Shown here one piece after another: positions 28,305 to 58,309 of a stretch of DNA of 64,000 nt. Position 1 is the stretch's first letter, and each line of letters starts with the position of its first letter. The position numbers were made by a program, and so were the translations under genes. This stretch comes from Mesostigma viride. Its lineage: Eukaryota > Streptophyta > Mesostigmatophyceae > Mesostigmatales > Mesostigmataceae. The stretch spans positions 74,501 through 138,500 of the forward strand of contig RPFO01000016.1 in assembly GCA_009746045.1 (NCBI GenBank). Direction: 5' to 3'. The notes under the pieces were generated by a model that saw only the letters and a program-made list of their open reading frames with translations, was not told where the DNA came from and did no database searches.

Positions 28305-29305
28305 ATGTTTCGACAATATTTGCATCGTACAGGAGTTATAAGGCTGTTTTTTGGCACTTTCAGACCGTTGTGTGCGGAGCATGACGATGGAACGGGCGTA
28401 GCACGGCCAACGGGGGAGGAGACTGAGAGCGCAGTTGATGCGGGGACACCCGTAGGTGATGAAGGGCGGGGGAATAAGAAATCGCACGTGTACGTCAAGG
28501 TTAAGGCCCTGACCGAGAGGGTCAATGCTTTGGAGAACCAACGAAGAATGCCATCCACCCCAGCAAGTGCTGCACCCAGCTCCAGCACTGGCGTTGGCAC
28601 GGAGCTTCGCCGGCCCGCTGCGCCTGCCGCGTTGGGGCAACGCGAAAGCTTCAGCGCGGCCCATGGCCAAGTGACAGGACTGCAACCAGCACACCGTCAA
28701 CAAGAGCCACGCGCGCGCGCAGTCGCAATGGATGGGCCGAGGCAGCTGGATCGGGAGGGGGAACCGTACGGCGAGCACGGTGTGTACGCGCCGTACGACC
28801 AAGGAATGCATGCCCAGCCTACTGCCGCTGGCAGGCAAGCGGCCAATGCTTATGTATACCATGCCGGCATGTACGATCCACAGCCTGGCGAAGGGTCGGC
28901 AGCTGATACACATCAGCCTTGAGGTCGCGGCACATTGCAACAAACCACCTACGTTGAGAACCCTGAGCCCGTGCAGCATTACAATGACGGCACTTACCGT
29001 TATGCCGCAGCCCCCCCTCTAAGGAGATCTCCAAGGAAGACAAAGCCGAGGCCCCAAATCCCCAAGGCCGCCGGGGAGCAAGACTGGCAACATGGTGATG
29101 AGTGATGAGGGAGGAGGTTATGCAGCCAGGGATTCTCATTTCATGGGTCATAGTCATTTTGATGAGCAAGGGACGTGGGCCTACAACGCCCACGTCCGGC
29201 CGGCCCCACAACCAGGCACATGCCCAGGCTCCACCGCGGAAAAGGCCACCCTACTCGCAAGATGTAGACGAGTCGGGGCAACACGATTATTATGGTTCAT
29301 ATTAG
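28305..29305 (+). pseudogene. Interrupted gene: coiled-coil, then Q/H/Y/G-rich tail
   Basis: Frame 28305-28922 has a predicted coiled-coil segment (KVKALTERVNALENQ, heptad spacing) after a charged N-terminal part, then a region rich in P, Q, H and G. A single TGA at 28920-28922 interrupts it. The same frame runs on (TTYVENPEPVQHYNDGTYRY, then RRSPRKTKPRPQIPKAAGEQ) to 29107. Two nearby frames continue the same compositional style (SHFMGHSHFDEQGTWAYNAH, DVDESGQHDYYGSY) to 29305. No homologue recognised. It may be a decayed ORF of a mobile element, or a gene with a short intron or an error at the TGA. Confidence 0.4.
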
Positions 29306-29635
29306 ATTGGGCATGTATGGTTTTGATACGGCATTTGCTTGGCACCAGATTCTGCATTAAAGAAAGCTGTATGCAAATCATTGTCAGGTAAGTTTAAGCT
29401 AATTTATACATTATTTTATCTTGCATTTGATATTAAAGAGGCAGAGAGACACAGTTGGCAGATGCAAGTTTGCTAGGCCATGTAATAGGGATTATTGGTC
29501 ATCCATCATATTCATAAATTTTCTTTTATTTATACATGGTTGCATAATACATTAATGTTGCGTTAATACTTTGTGGCACTAAACAACAAAATCATGAAAT
29601 GCTAGTGCTATCGTGTCATATTGTCACTATCATGC
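29306..29635. other. Unassigned AT-rich spacer
   Basis: No gene or repeat recognised up to the 8-mer array region. Confidence 0.5.
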
Positions 29636-30379
29636 TGTCACGGTGTCACAATGTCACGATGTCACGGTGTCACAATGTCACCTCATGTTAATCAGTGCTT
29701 CTGGGCAATGTAATATCATTGTTGCAACCCCATGGGCGCCACATTACCTTGTGACACCATACAAAATCGTAAAATACTAGCGTTATGGTGCCATCGTGTC
29801 ACGGTGTCACGGTGTCACGGTGTCACGGTGTCACGGTGTCACGGTGTCACGGTGTCACGGTGTCACGGTGTCACAATGTCACCTCATGTTAATCAGTGCT
29901 TCTGGGCAATGTAATATCATTGTTGCAACCCCATGGGCGCCACATTACCTTGTGACACCATACAAAATCGTAAAATACTAGCGTTATGGTGCCATCGTGT
30001 CACGGTGTACATTCACGGTGTCACGGTGTCACGGTGTCACGGTGTCACGGTGTCACGGTGTCACAATGTCACCTCATGTTAATCAGTGCTTCTGGGCAAT
30101 GTAATATCATTGTTGCAACCCCATGGGCGCCACATTACCTTGTGACACCATACAAAATCGTAAAATACTAGCGTTATGGTGCCATCGTGTCACGGTGTCA
30201 CGGTGTCACGGTGTCACAATGTCACCTCATGTTAATCAGTGCTTCTGGGCAATGTAATATCATTGTTGCAACCCCATGGGCGCCACATTACCTTGTGACA
30301 CCATACAAAATCGTAAAATACTAGCGTTATGGTGTCACGGTGTCACGGTGTCACGGTGTCACGGTGTCACGGTGTCACA
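29636..30379 (+). repeat. Higher-order TGTCACGG array
   Basis: A unique block of about 115 bp (starting CCTCATGTTAATCAGTGCTT and ending GCGTTATGGTGCCATC) occurs four times, starting at 29681, 29882, 30072 and 30225. The blocks are separated by different numbers of the 8-mer CGGTGTCA (roughly ten, seven, four, then six after the last). The unique blocks are virtually identical, so the array expanded recently and only the 8-mer number varies. Confidence 0.95.
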
Positions 30380-30730
30380 ACATGTTGGGACAATAACCTA
30401 CATGCTTTGGACTTACGAGAGGCCCTAAATAACAAAGTTTGAAAAATCTCAATTTGTAGTAGTGTTCTAGTACAAATCCAGACGAGCTTAGGGTTACTTG
30501 CCCACGCCCCTTGTTATGATATGCTCACTCACTGTCATGGGTCTTATTGCACCCACAGATCAAACTTGCCGGATTGTCTATCGTGTCCGATTGCAGCTGT
30601 GGCCGGCATGCCTCTGGCATGAAGGAGAAAGGGGGTCTCTGCCCTTTCTTCCTGTTGTGCACATCCAGTGGTTACGGAAGCACTTCGGTGCTCCGTGACT
30701 CCCCGGCAACGGGAGCACGAGTTTAGTTCA
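30380..30730 (+). repeat. Right inverted arm (dispersed repeat R2)
   Basis: Inverted counterpart of 22716-23500, including TTCTAGTACAAATCCAGACG, CTTAGGGTTACTTGCCCACG, GGTCTTATTGCACCCACAGA and CTCCGTGACTCCCCGGCAAC. It carries the empty site for the insert found in the left arm. Homology to 21690-21870 continues outside the arm (30731-30945), so R2 is also part of a larger dispersed repeat. Confidence 0.72.
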
Positions 30731-31075
30731 TTCATGCATATGGCCTTCACATTCTGGGCTACTTCCTGCAAGGGTAGTGTGTAAACTACACATGCTCTGG
30801 GTGCACAAAGTGCACCTGCAACACTACGTATTCCAGCAGCTAAGGTGCGGACATAGGGTGGAGGATCATCATGGCTAAACAACAGCTAGGGCATGGCGTC
30901 GATCTCAGCAGAGAGTAGCTCTCTGCATAGGCAAAACTTGGCTAATTAATTCTTGATGCATCATCCGTGGGGAATCCCATCATAGGCGTACATATATGCG
31001 CATAGGCGTGGGCCACGTGCTAAGCTAAGCCTGACTAGTCTATGTCTATGTACACTAAGTACTGCTATATACTCC
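30731..31075. repeat. Flank of R2 shared with 19700-19830 and 21740-21870
   Basis: ATTCTGGGCTACTTCCTGCA, GGGTGCACAAAGTGCACC and CAGCAGCTAAGGT match 19715-19825 in order. CAGCAGAGAGTAGCTCTCTG matches 21836-21856. No gene. Confidence 0.6.
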
Positions 31076-31882
31076 CTAGGCCGGCCCTATAGGGTTGCTG
31101 GGGTGCATGGCAGGGGGCGCCTGCCAGGGCTTGTGTACGTCGACGTGGATGACCGCCCGCCCCTCCAGTATCACGTGGATGACCGGCTTCCCCCCTGCGG
31201 TCAGTACCGACGTGCCGTACGTCCGGAGCTGGAGGTAGGTCGGCCATACTGAGCTCCCGTCGCCGTTGTTGCTGCGCAGCACCAGCAGCACGCCAGGGTC
31301 AAGTCGTCGTTCAGGGTGTCTACAGGAAGTCCTCGATCGCGAGCTTCTTGCAGCGTTTAAGAAACAATAGCTTATCCGCCATGCAATCAAAGCTGAGGAG
31401 CAGGGGAGCCGGTCCAGCCTTACTACCCCGCGCGCGGGGAAGGCGGACAGCCGACATATCCTGAGCAGCCTCACCATGCAGTGATCGAGTTCCACATGGG
31501 GGTAAGGATGTCGTGCTTAAACGCCGGCTATATGGCAAGAGACTAGCTCGGAGTCCTCACCTGCCGGCTGGTCGAAGACTCGAAGTGCTTGACGACGCGA
31601 CGTTATGGCTGCGCTTGGTGATATGTCGGCCTCCTCGCGGAGGTCGAGCGTTTGTTGCTTAAGCTGTGCCGGGATGGTACGTGGAGGCGGTGGAGCTAGG
31701 TGCATGGTGTGGTGCTTTGCAGCATATGTCCACCGCGCGCGCCCAGGTCTGGGTGCCGGGGAGGACTCAGCATCGTCGGCTGGGCCAGCAGGCCGCTGGC
31801 CGGGCGGCAATTGATGTCCTTTCAGTTTGATCACCGCCTCCATGGGCGGTGAGGCCTGCCGGTGCATTTTGCAGGCACTCAA
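31076..31882 (-). pseudogene. Degenerate open frames, unrecognised
   Basis: Minus-strand frames 31882-31517 (121 aa; RWTYAAKHHTMHLAPPPPRT, then AITSRRQALRVFDQPAGEDS) and 31495-31076 (SVWPTYLQLRTYGTSVLTAG, then RAVIHVDVHKPWQAPPAMHP) lie in sequence on one strand, separated by stops. They look like remnants of one longer protein, possibly the ORF1 of a retrotransposon given the setting. No diagnostic motif seen. Confidence 0.35.
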
Positions 31883-32012
31883 TGGCGATGGTGTCGTCGT
31901 GGAGGTGCTTGTCGATGTCGAGGATCGAGCTGGGCAGTGATGGCGGCAGTGGATGCGATGGTGGCGGGAGGTGGAGGCGAGGAGGGTGGAGCTTCCTAGG
32001 TGGAGGTGGAGT

Positions 32013-32093
32013 TAGGTCAATATTGTGCAGAAACCTTTTGCCAATCGACCTTAGAAGCCAAGTGGCAAAAGGTTTCCGCACAATATTGACCTA
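32013..32093. repeat. 31-bp inverted repeat hairpin
   Basis: Arms 32013-32043 and 32063-32093 (TAGGTCAATATTGTGCAGAA and its inverse) pair with one mismatch around a 19-nt loop. The size fits a tiny MITE or a small-RNA hairpin. No duplication of flanking bases is evident. Confidence 0.85.
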
Positions 32094-32429
32094 GTAACTT
32101 TAAAACCTAGCCTCTTGGGGGCTCTGACGTGGACACACCGGCCCAAAGGAACAAATCAAGCAGGCCTGCAGGCTACTGAATCGGAACCAACCATACGTCG
32201 GTAACAATTCCGATTACGGCAACCGCGCGTAACTTCTTCAGCGCACGGACGTAAATGATCACAGACGTGACACTAGGGCGCCCTCCCTCCTTCTCATTGT
32301 GTATAGGGGTTGGAGGTTCCTTTACCCCGTATTGGCACCCATGTGACGCAGTCACATGTTAAATAATTTATTAATTTATGTACAAACGCAGGTGGATGCA
32401 TGCGCATGGCCTAGCTGATCAGCGTTATA
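32094..32429. other. Unassigned
   Basis: No gene or repeat family recognised. Confidence 0.5.
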
Positions 32430-32640
32430 TACAAGTAAGTATAAGTAAATACGTGCGTGTCATGCGCATGGGCATGCCACGGAGTACTATGCTAATCTCA
32501 TCGATCAGAAAAAAATAACACGAATTAAAGTTACAAACATCGTCTGCATCATATACTTCATATCCCATGCACATGCATGCATGCAGGACGTACGCCTTGT
32601 CAACCATTACACTGAGTTCTAGAGGACAGCTCGGATGAGG
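32430..32640 (-). mobile_element. Retrotransposon L1a 3'-end fragment (minus)
   Basis: Reverse-complement copy of the L1a 3' end: AAGT-type tail (AAGTAAGTATAAGTAAATA), then GCGTGTCATGCGCATGGGCA, CGGAGTACTATGCTAATCTC, CATCGTCTGCATCAT and GAGGACAGCTCGGATGAGG. Truncated on its 5' side. Confidence 0.78.
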
Positions 32641-32667
32641 ATTATTAAATTAAAAAATAAAATTAAA

Positions 32668-32715
32668 TTATAACATGACTCCGTTGGGAGATCATGTAGC
32701 ACATATTCCCGTGGA
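32668..32715 (+). repeat. Dispersed repeat R1, copy 3
   Basis: After an A/T-only stretch, ACTCCGTTGGGAGATCATGT then AGCACATATTCCC matches the R1 core. Confidence 0.75.
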
Positions 32716-32795
32716 TGGATGGAGGGGGGGGGCAAAGCCGCGAAACCGAACTAATCTAACTCTAAGCTAATCTAATCTAGAAAACCCTACTTATC

Positions 32796-33215
32796 CTACT
32801 CAGCAAAGCGCCCCTTCTGCTTGGGGGGGGGGGGCTTGCCCACAGGGGCGGGCGTATGAGCCTGGACAATGGTTTTCCACCTCCTCTTGTCCTGCATAGC
32901 AGTCCAAGCAAGAGAGAGGGAGTGAATGCGATTTTCAAACTGCGCTGGGACCACTAGGTCAGCCATCAACTGCTGTGGGTAGGTCATGACATGTTTGCCT
33001 ACCTTCTTAGGAATGTCCTTAGGGCCAGGCCAGGTCAGGATATGCCGGCCTGGCTGGCCAAGCCGCTGTGGGCCGGCCAGACCGAGGGCGGTGTCTACCT
33101 GGCTGGTGCGAGCAAGATGTCCTACGAATGCTAATATCCTACGCTGTCTAATCTCGTCCGAAATGCGAGGCATGCCCTGGTACAAAGATTCTAAAGACCT
33201 ACATATGCGTATGAG
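32796..33215 (-). pseudogene. Retrotransposon L1a RT C-terminal fragment (minus)
   Basis: The 129-residue minus frame reads YQGMPRISDEIRQRRILAFV then GHLARTSQVDTALGLAGP, GQPGRHILTWPGPK and a basic tail ending KQKGRFAE at a stop (32796). It is the best-preserved copy of the post-RT region in the window and helps identify the plus-strand relics at 19840 and 20815. Truncated at its 5' side near 33215. Confidence 0.78.
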
Positions 33216-33219
33216 GATT

Positions 33220-33315
33220 ATATCAAGGAGACAACCAGCGCAGGCCAGAAATCGGGAGAATCCGGACCATGGTAGCTCGAGCCTGCCGTTATCTTGTCCG
33301 CGTGTTCGAGTCGTT
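33220..33315 (+). repeat. Dispersed repeat R3, copy 1
   Basis: GAGACAACCAGCGCAGGCCA then GAAATCGGGAGAATC also occurs at 63502-63536. The following CCTGCCGTTATCTTGTCCGC and GTTCAGGATGATGAATATGA match 61075-61130 in diverged form. Identity of the parent element unknown. Confidence 0.75.
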
Positions 33316-33391
33316 CAGGATGATGAATATGAATGGTGATGGAAATGTGTATCCGTGTGCATTGAAATTATGGCTGGCTTACGTGTAGAGC

Positions 33392-33572
33392 GACGTGTGA
33401 GGATTATATCCCCATCTAGTACTAAAAATGGTTGGGGCATGATGCAGATCGACGATATTTGTCTGATATGTTTGTTTAAACTTTTCTGTAACTATTTTTC
33501 TTGTGAGATTGGCATAGTACTCCGTGGCATGCCTATGCGCATTACACACAAGTACTTACTTACTAACTTGCA
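33392..33572 (+). mobile_element. Retrotransposon L1a 3'-end fragment (plus)
   Basis: GAGGATTATATCCCCATCTA, GGTTGGGGCATGATGCAGAT, TAGTACTCCGTGGCATGCCT and a short ACTTACTTACT tail give a plus-strand copy of the L1a 3' end. Confidence 0.8.
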
Positions 33573-34938
33573 TGCAGGAAACTTGAAATCCAGTCCAAAG
33601 GCAACAGTCTGCCATATAGTGTGTCATTATAGTCCTTTTAGTGTGTCATTAACATCTGATTGGCGCTCATGGCCGGGCACGGATACCTTGCTTCACAGCA
33701 TGGTAATTTCACAGACTGCATGCAGCTAGACTCACAGACTGGTATGTGTCCTGCCCAGTGCAGCAGAGCTAGGGGCAAGTGCAACAAGCATCGACCATGG
33801 CCCCCCCGTGGGCCGAGCCGGAAGTGAGTTGTTGACTCCAGGGGTCCATCTTTTCCATGCCCGGCGCTCGGCCAAGGGTGTGGGGGCATTACCCACATGC
33901 TTCCAACTATCGTCGCCTGGCCACCTTGGCCAGTGGTAACAGGTAATGAAGAACTGGACGCATGAGGCAGAGTTGCCCAGGAGGCATAATTTAGGGTAAT
34001 GCCCACATGCACTGCAGGCATGTCCGGCAGGGCCTGGCTCACGTTTTCGGATCGATGTGTCCATGCCCACTCAACCTGACGCTATCTACTGGGAACCGCC
34101 CATGTAGCACCAAAACCCTTTAGGTTCGGCATGACGCCAGAGCATGAGGATCTATCTGGGCTCCTGGCTGGGTGCTGGCGTCTGCGTCAGCGGCAAGTGG
34201 GGCTGGTGCTTGGCCAGCCGAAAGATGGCCTCGAATGGCCTCAGCCCCTACGCAGTAAACACGAGTTCACAAAGGTGATATGAGGTGGCAAGGGCCACAG
34301 GAATCCGTGTATCCAGCAGAGACGACATCCACGGGAGTGAAGTGTCAGTATGCCACGAAAGACTGAAGATGTTATGAAAATTTCACGCATACAGCCATAC
34401 ACCCACGCATCTGTTCTGAATGCCTCGCATGCCTCGAATCTGTACACCCACACATCCCATCCGCAGATGCCTCCCTCTCCTTGACGACGATGGTGGGCGC
34501 CCGTGATGACGGCATGATTAGAACTCCTTGCTTGTAAGTAGTGATCAGCCTCCTAGGACCACAAGAGAGGGAGGCTCCGGGTATAGAACCAGGATGGGCT
34601 GGCAATCAGGCAATGTCTGGTCATCGTACTCCATGATGGCTGGTTGGGCATATGCAAGGCACCCCAAGGCAGCTGCACTGTTCGGTCACAAACCGACTCG
34701 TTTCAATCACGCTGTGATTCTGAGAGAAGGCATCAGGCACGACGAATCACGTCAGCACACTTATGACTACATGTAACTTTAATCCCATGACTCATCAGCA
34801 CAGCTCATGTACTGCTGAGTAGTATTAGTTATACCACTGCCCTTGCCCTGCTTCTTATGCCAACAAGAATGCCAAGAACCAACCATTGTACACAAGGTAC
34901 TGCAGAACAAGGTGATGAACCCACAGACCCCGCGTTGG
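33573..34938. other. Unassigned intergenic stretch
   Basis: Open frames on both strands (minus 33638-34042 of 134 aa; plus 34528-34776 of 82 aa) resemble nothing I know. No repeat array was seen. Confidence 0.4.
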
Positions 34939-35226
34939 AGAACACACTGGTATCGCAAGTGTGTCCCTATTTATGGAGAACACACTGGTATCGCAAGTGT
35001 GTCCCTATTTATGGAGAATACACTGGTATCGCAAGTGTGTCCCTATTTATGGAGAACACACTGGTATCGCAAGGGTGTCCCTATTTATGGAGAATACACT
35101 GGTATCGCAAGTGTGTCCCTATTTATGGAGAACACACTGGTATCGCAAGTGTGTCCCTATTTATGGAGAATACACTGGTATCGCAAGTGTGTCCCTATTT
35201 ATGGAGAACACACTGGTACCGCAAGT
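34939..35226 (+). repeat. 38-bp minisatellite, about 7.5 copies, open in all forward frames
   Basis: The unit is GAGAACACACTGGTATCGCA plus AGTGTGTCCCTATTTATG, with copies mostly alternating between AACAC and AATAC variants. Because 38 is not a multiple of three and the unit has no stop in any forward phase, all three plus frames stay open (the longest are 130, 154 and 183 residues). There is no other coding sign. Confidence 0.95.
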
Positions 35227-36860
35227 ATGCAATGTCCCAAGGGCGGTGTCGATTCTCAACGCCCACACAAATGGTGGCCGCGTCCTTTGGCATGCCAGCC
35301 AGCATAGGATACCACAGGCAGGTAAGGCACGGAAGGGTCTACCCACCAAGTAGTGCCCATGTTGCTGCACACCTGCTGAGGAGAACGACTGAACAGACGG
35401 CTAGTTAGTTTACATATGCCGATAAAAAATCCCTTCTTGCCTGTCACTTTGAAACCTTGTATTGTAGAAATCTGCATCTATGCCTCCCATTGCCATCCAC
35501 CAGATTGACGCGAATAGTACCGAGCCAGACTTTGACGGGACACCTTTGGCTCAGATTCTCGCCTTGTCATGCTTGTGCAGGTTGCGTTCTTGTTGTGTGA
35601 GGGTTTCACAAGTGCTGAGGAGCCCAGGAACATTTTCCCTACCAATACACAGAAAGCAAGCCTGTGAAGAAGAAGGCTTCCCAATGGCCTTGCAAAATAG
35701 TCTCACAATCTTATCCGTACCTCATTCAAATTGCTTTGCCTCGCTAATGCCTGGTCTAGCAGTCGGCCTGACGCGCGCAGGGACGCTTTCATTGCCTCTG
35801 CGCGGCACCAAAGGAAGGGAAAACAGGCCAGGAAAACAGGAAGAAAGGGCACGGTAAGCTCGATACACGCGAGCGCCTGTCGCAGCATGGACGCCCCCGG
35901 GCCTCCATTAGCAGGCAAGACGAGATGACGTGTCTACAGCAGACGGGGGCAATGGCTGCAATAGGGCATGGGTTGGATCACTGGTTATCGCCGCTCACCA
36001 ACGGATGCTTCTGCTTCACGCAGAGAGACCAGCAACGCCTCAGCCTCTTCCAAGGAAAGTACAACATTCTTTCCATCGTTGGCGGTTTCGGCACTCATGG
36101 TTCTCCTTGGCGCCAGTTGGTTCGTAGAACTGTCCAACTAAAAGGGCATCCGCAATGCCTCAGTGGCGGTTGCAGTGTGCAGGCCCTCAAGCTTGAAAAT
36201 GTTCGATGCCATATAAATCAACACTCGATGCTCAACTTAGCTATGCTAATAGCGAAGCCTGGTGAGTGAATTGTCGATCCGAAGTTGAAGGCAGGCTTGG
36301 ATCCTGCATCGCATAATTACGGTCTTCACTAACTAAAATCCGTGAATCTCCTCGAGCTGGTTCATGATTTCTTGCGAATGTTGAGCAGAATGAAATTGAT
36401 TGTCGCACATCTACTATGCTACAGTAGCCTGGTAGGTATATATACAGCTATACAACATTCAGCAATGGATGGCAAATTGGTTAAGAAAACAGGTTTCTTT
36501 TTCCATGTGTTGGCGATACGTACTTTCTTAGTTTACGATTAGGACTAAACCACATCTGGACGATTAACGTACAAATAGGAGATAGGTGGTCCCGAGGTCA
36601 CGGGTTCACTCGCGTTGATATGGCAACCGCGGGAATTCCCGCCACGTACGATTGCACCGTGCACGTGACACGAGGCAAGCAATTGGGCAATGGGCAATAA
36701 TAATTGGCAGTCAGTAGCTGTCAGTAGACGGTCTGTTATGGGTCGCGCGCCGCGCCTGTTGCCGACTTCAGCAGGTTCTTATGCCAGGGAAATAGACTGA
36801 AATGTACTGAACTGAATTACTAGGGTAATAATTTCGTATGCAGAATAATCTCTCATTAGC
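35227..36860. other. Unassigned intergenic stretch
   Basis: Frames such as 35480-35857 (125 aa), 35731-35928 (RRDAFIASARHQRKGKQARK) and 35925-36269 (114 aa) were inspected and not recognised. No element ends found. The last part probably overlaps the kinase promoter. Confidence 0.4.
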
Positions 36861-37146
36861 CCCTAGAATCGATGAAGTACGTCAACCGTATTATGCTCGA
36901 CATTCCCACTCCGCATGACGTGGCAGGGGTGAACCCTCGAAAAATCCTGACTTTCGACTCCTGTGAAAAACACAAGCAGCTCTGCAGCAGACTGTGCTGC
37001 GCACGACTATGTAACTGCGATGGCGCTTCCAACCCAAAAGCATTTTCAAGCGTGCAACGTTTCCGTGACGTACTGTACAGCGCGTTTTTCTTCTTGGGCT
37101 TTGGATAATACCCTGCACTATTCGGTACGTTTTCCTAGCACCAACC
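36861..37146 (+). promoter_or_regulatory. Probable 5' UTR / promoter of the CDPK gene
   Basis: This stretch precedes the kinase ATG, which sits in a favourable start context (ACCAACCATGGGC). No canonical TATA box was found; the C+T-rich and GC-mixed sequence is compatible with a TATA-less promoter. The boundary is arbitrary. Confidence 0.3.
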
Positions 37147-57004
<19,858 letters not shown>

Positions 57005-57684
57005 TGTGCAGGCTTGTGCTCTACTAGCAGAGAGCTTGTTCACGAACACGCATGCAGCGTGTGAGTCGTAGGGCCTCACATGCGAAGCATTGTTATCAGG
57101 GGTTGACTTTTTATCCTTTAGTGAGTATGCGCAAAGTGGATCTGATTAATACGTACACGCATGCTGGAACTTTTTAGTTTTAGAGCTGGACTTGCATGGG
57201 ATGCTCTTGCAGCATATAATTCTATATAAGTAGCAGTAGGCAGTCTAGGAGTGGCTGGCCGGGCCCATAATATATGCGCATGTGACCGGTCATTGCGCAC
57301 ATTGGATGCACGCACCCTTATAGCTAGCCTTGACCTGGCTACTGTAGCAGTACCATTGCGTATGCCACCACCGAGACTCGCATGCACCAAATCTAGCCCA
57401 GTTCGTGCATGCCTGCAGACTGTTATTATGTCAGGGCATGAGGGCATGCAGGCATGTACATAAATTATGTCTTCTTAATTGTTCAATAGTACGTATGCAA
57501 TTACGTTTTTTCATCTGTTTGATGTAAATAAGCAAGTACAAAGCTGTGTGCCATGCTCGGTCCGGGCACAACACGGGAACATACTATGCTAACTAATAAT
57601 CACAAAAATATACAGCAAAGTGTGCGCATGTATTGTGATCCAGCCCCGCATCAAGTGGGGATGTAATATATACATATCCTCCAT
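57005..57684. other. CDPK 3' flank, unassigned
   Basis: Presumed 3' UTR and intergenic spacer. No clear AATAAA near the stop and no repeat family was recognised. Confidence 0.4.
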
Positions 57685-58075
57685 CGTGTGGTGCCCTTTG
57701 TCCTGGAGGAGTTTGGGGCCATGGGGCCCCTGACCTCCGCCTTCTTCAAGGAGTGTTGCCGGCTCCGGGAGGACCGGCTGGACCTGGAGGGCCAGCCGGC
57801 CCCATGGTTGGCGCGGACCTGGACGTCATATTGGCGTCAGCGCTTGTCGGTGGCGCTGACTCGGGCCATGGCTGACATCATGCTCCGCCGTACGCGGGCT
57901 GCATGATTTTGCGGTGCAGCAGGGCTATTAGTTAGGTTCCTCCCGTTAGGAGTTTCCATTGGTCTTATCGTAATATAGTAGAGCTTTGACATGGCTCTGT
58001 ATATAGGTTTATAGCAGGGCGTTTTCTTTGGTTTGAGTGATTTCACTCTGCTGTAAGTAATTATATTTTTAATAT
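57685..58075 (+). pseudogene. Second-family retrotransposon (L2b) 3' end, copy 1
   Basis: 57688-57906 encodes VPFVLEEFGAMGPLTSAFFK then ALTRAMADIMLRRTRAA before the stop. It matches the C terminus of the longer copy ending near 59260. The 3' UTR ends TAAGTAATTATATTTTTAAT. 5'-truncated. Confidence 0.75.
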
Positions 58076-58129
58076 ATATTAAAAATATAATTATACTTTT
58101 TAAGATATATCCTCTTACAAGCTGTCCGT

Positions 58130-58262
58130 TTACAATAAGTAAGTACTTGCGTGTAAATGCGCATGCATGGGCATGCCATGGAGTACCATGCTAATCTCAT
58201 TACAAAAATAATTATACACGAAAGTTATGAATGTCTTCTGCATCATGCCCCAACCATATATA
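58130..58262 (-). mobile_element. Retrotransposon L1a 3'-end fragment (minus)
   Basis: Short AAGTAAGT tail, then ACTTGCGTGTAAATGCGCAT, GGAGTACCATGCTAATCTCA and CTTCTGCATCATGCCCCAAC: the reverse complement of the L1a 3' end. It lies between the two L2b copies. Confidence 0.78.
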
Positions 58263-58309
58263 GTAGTCACCCTGCCAGCCCCTACCCTTTCATCACCGCC
58301 ATCCAGGAT

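Noticed and set aside
29636-30379. CRISPR-like appearance of repeats with spacers
   Set aside because: The spacers are identical to each other and the repeats are an 8-mer; the context is a eukaryotic nuclear gene region.
36560-36640. tRNA-like T-arm (GAGGTCACGGGTTCACTCG)
   Set aside because: No matching acceptor stem, D arm or anticodon arm could be built around it.
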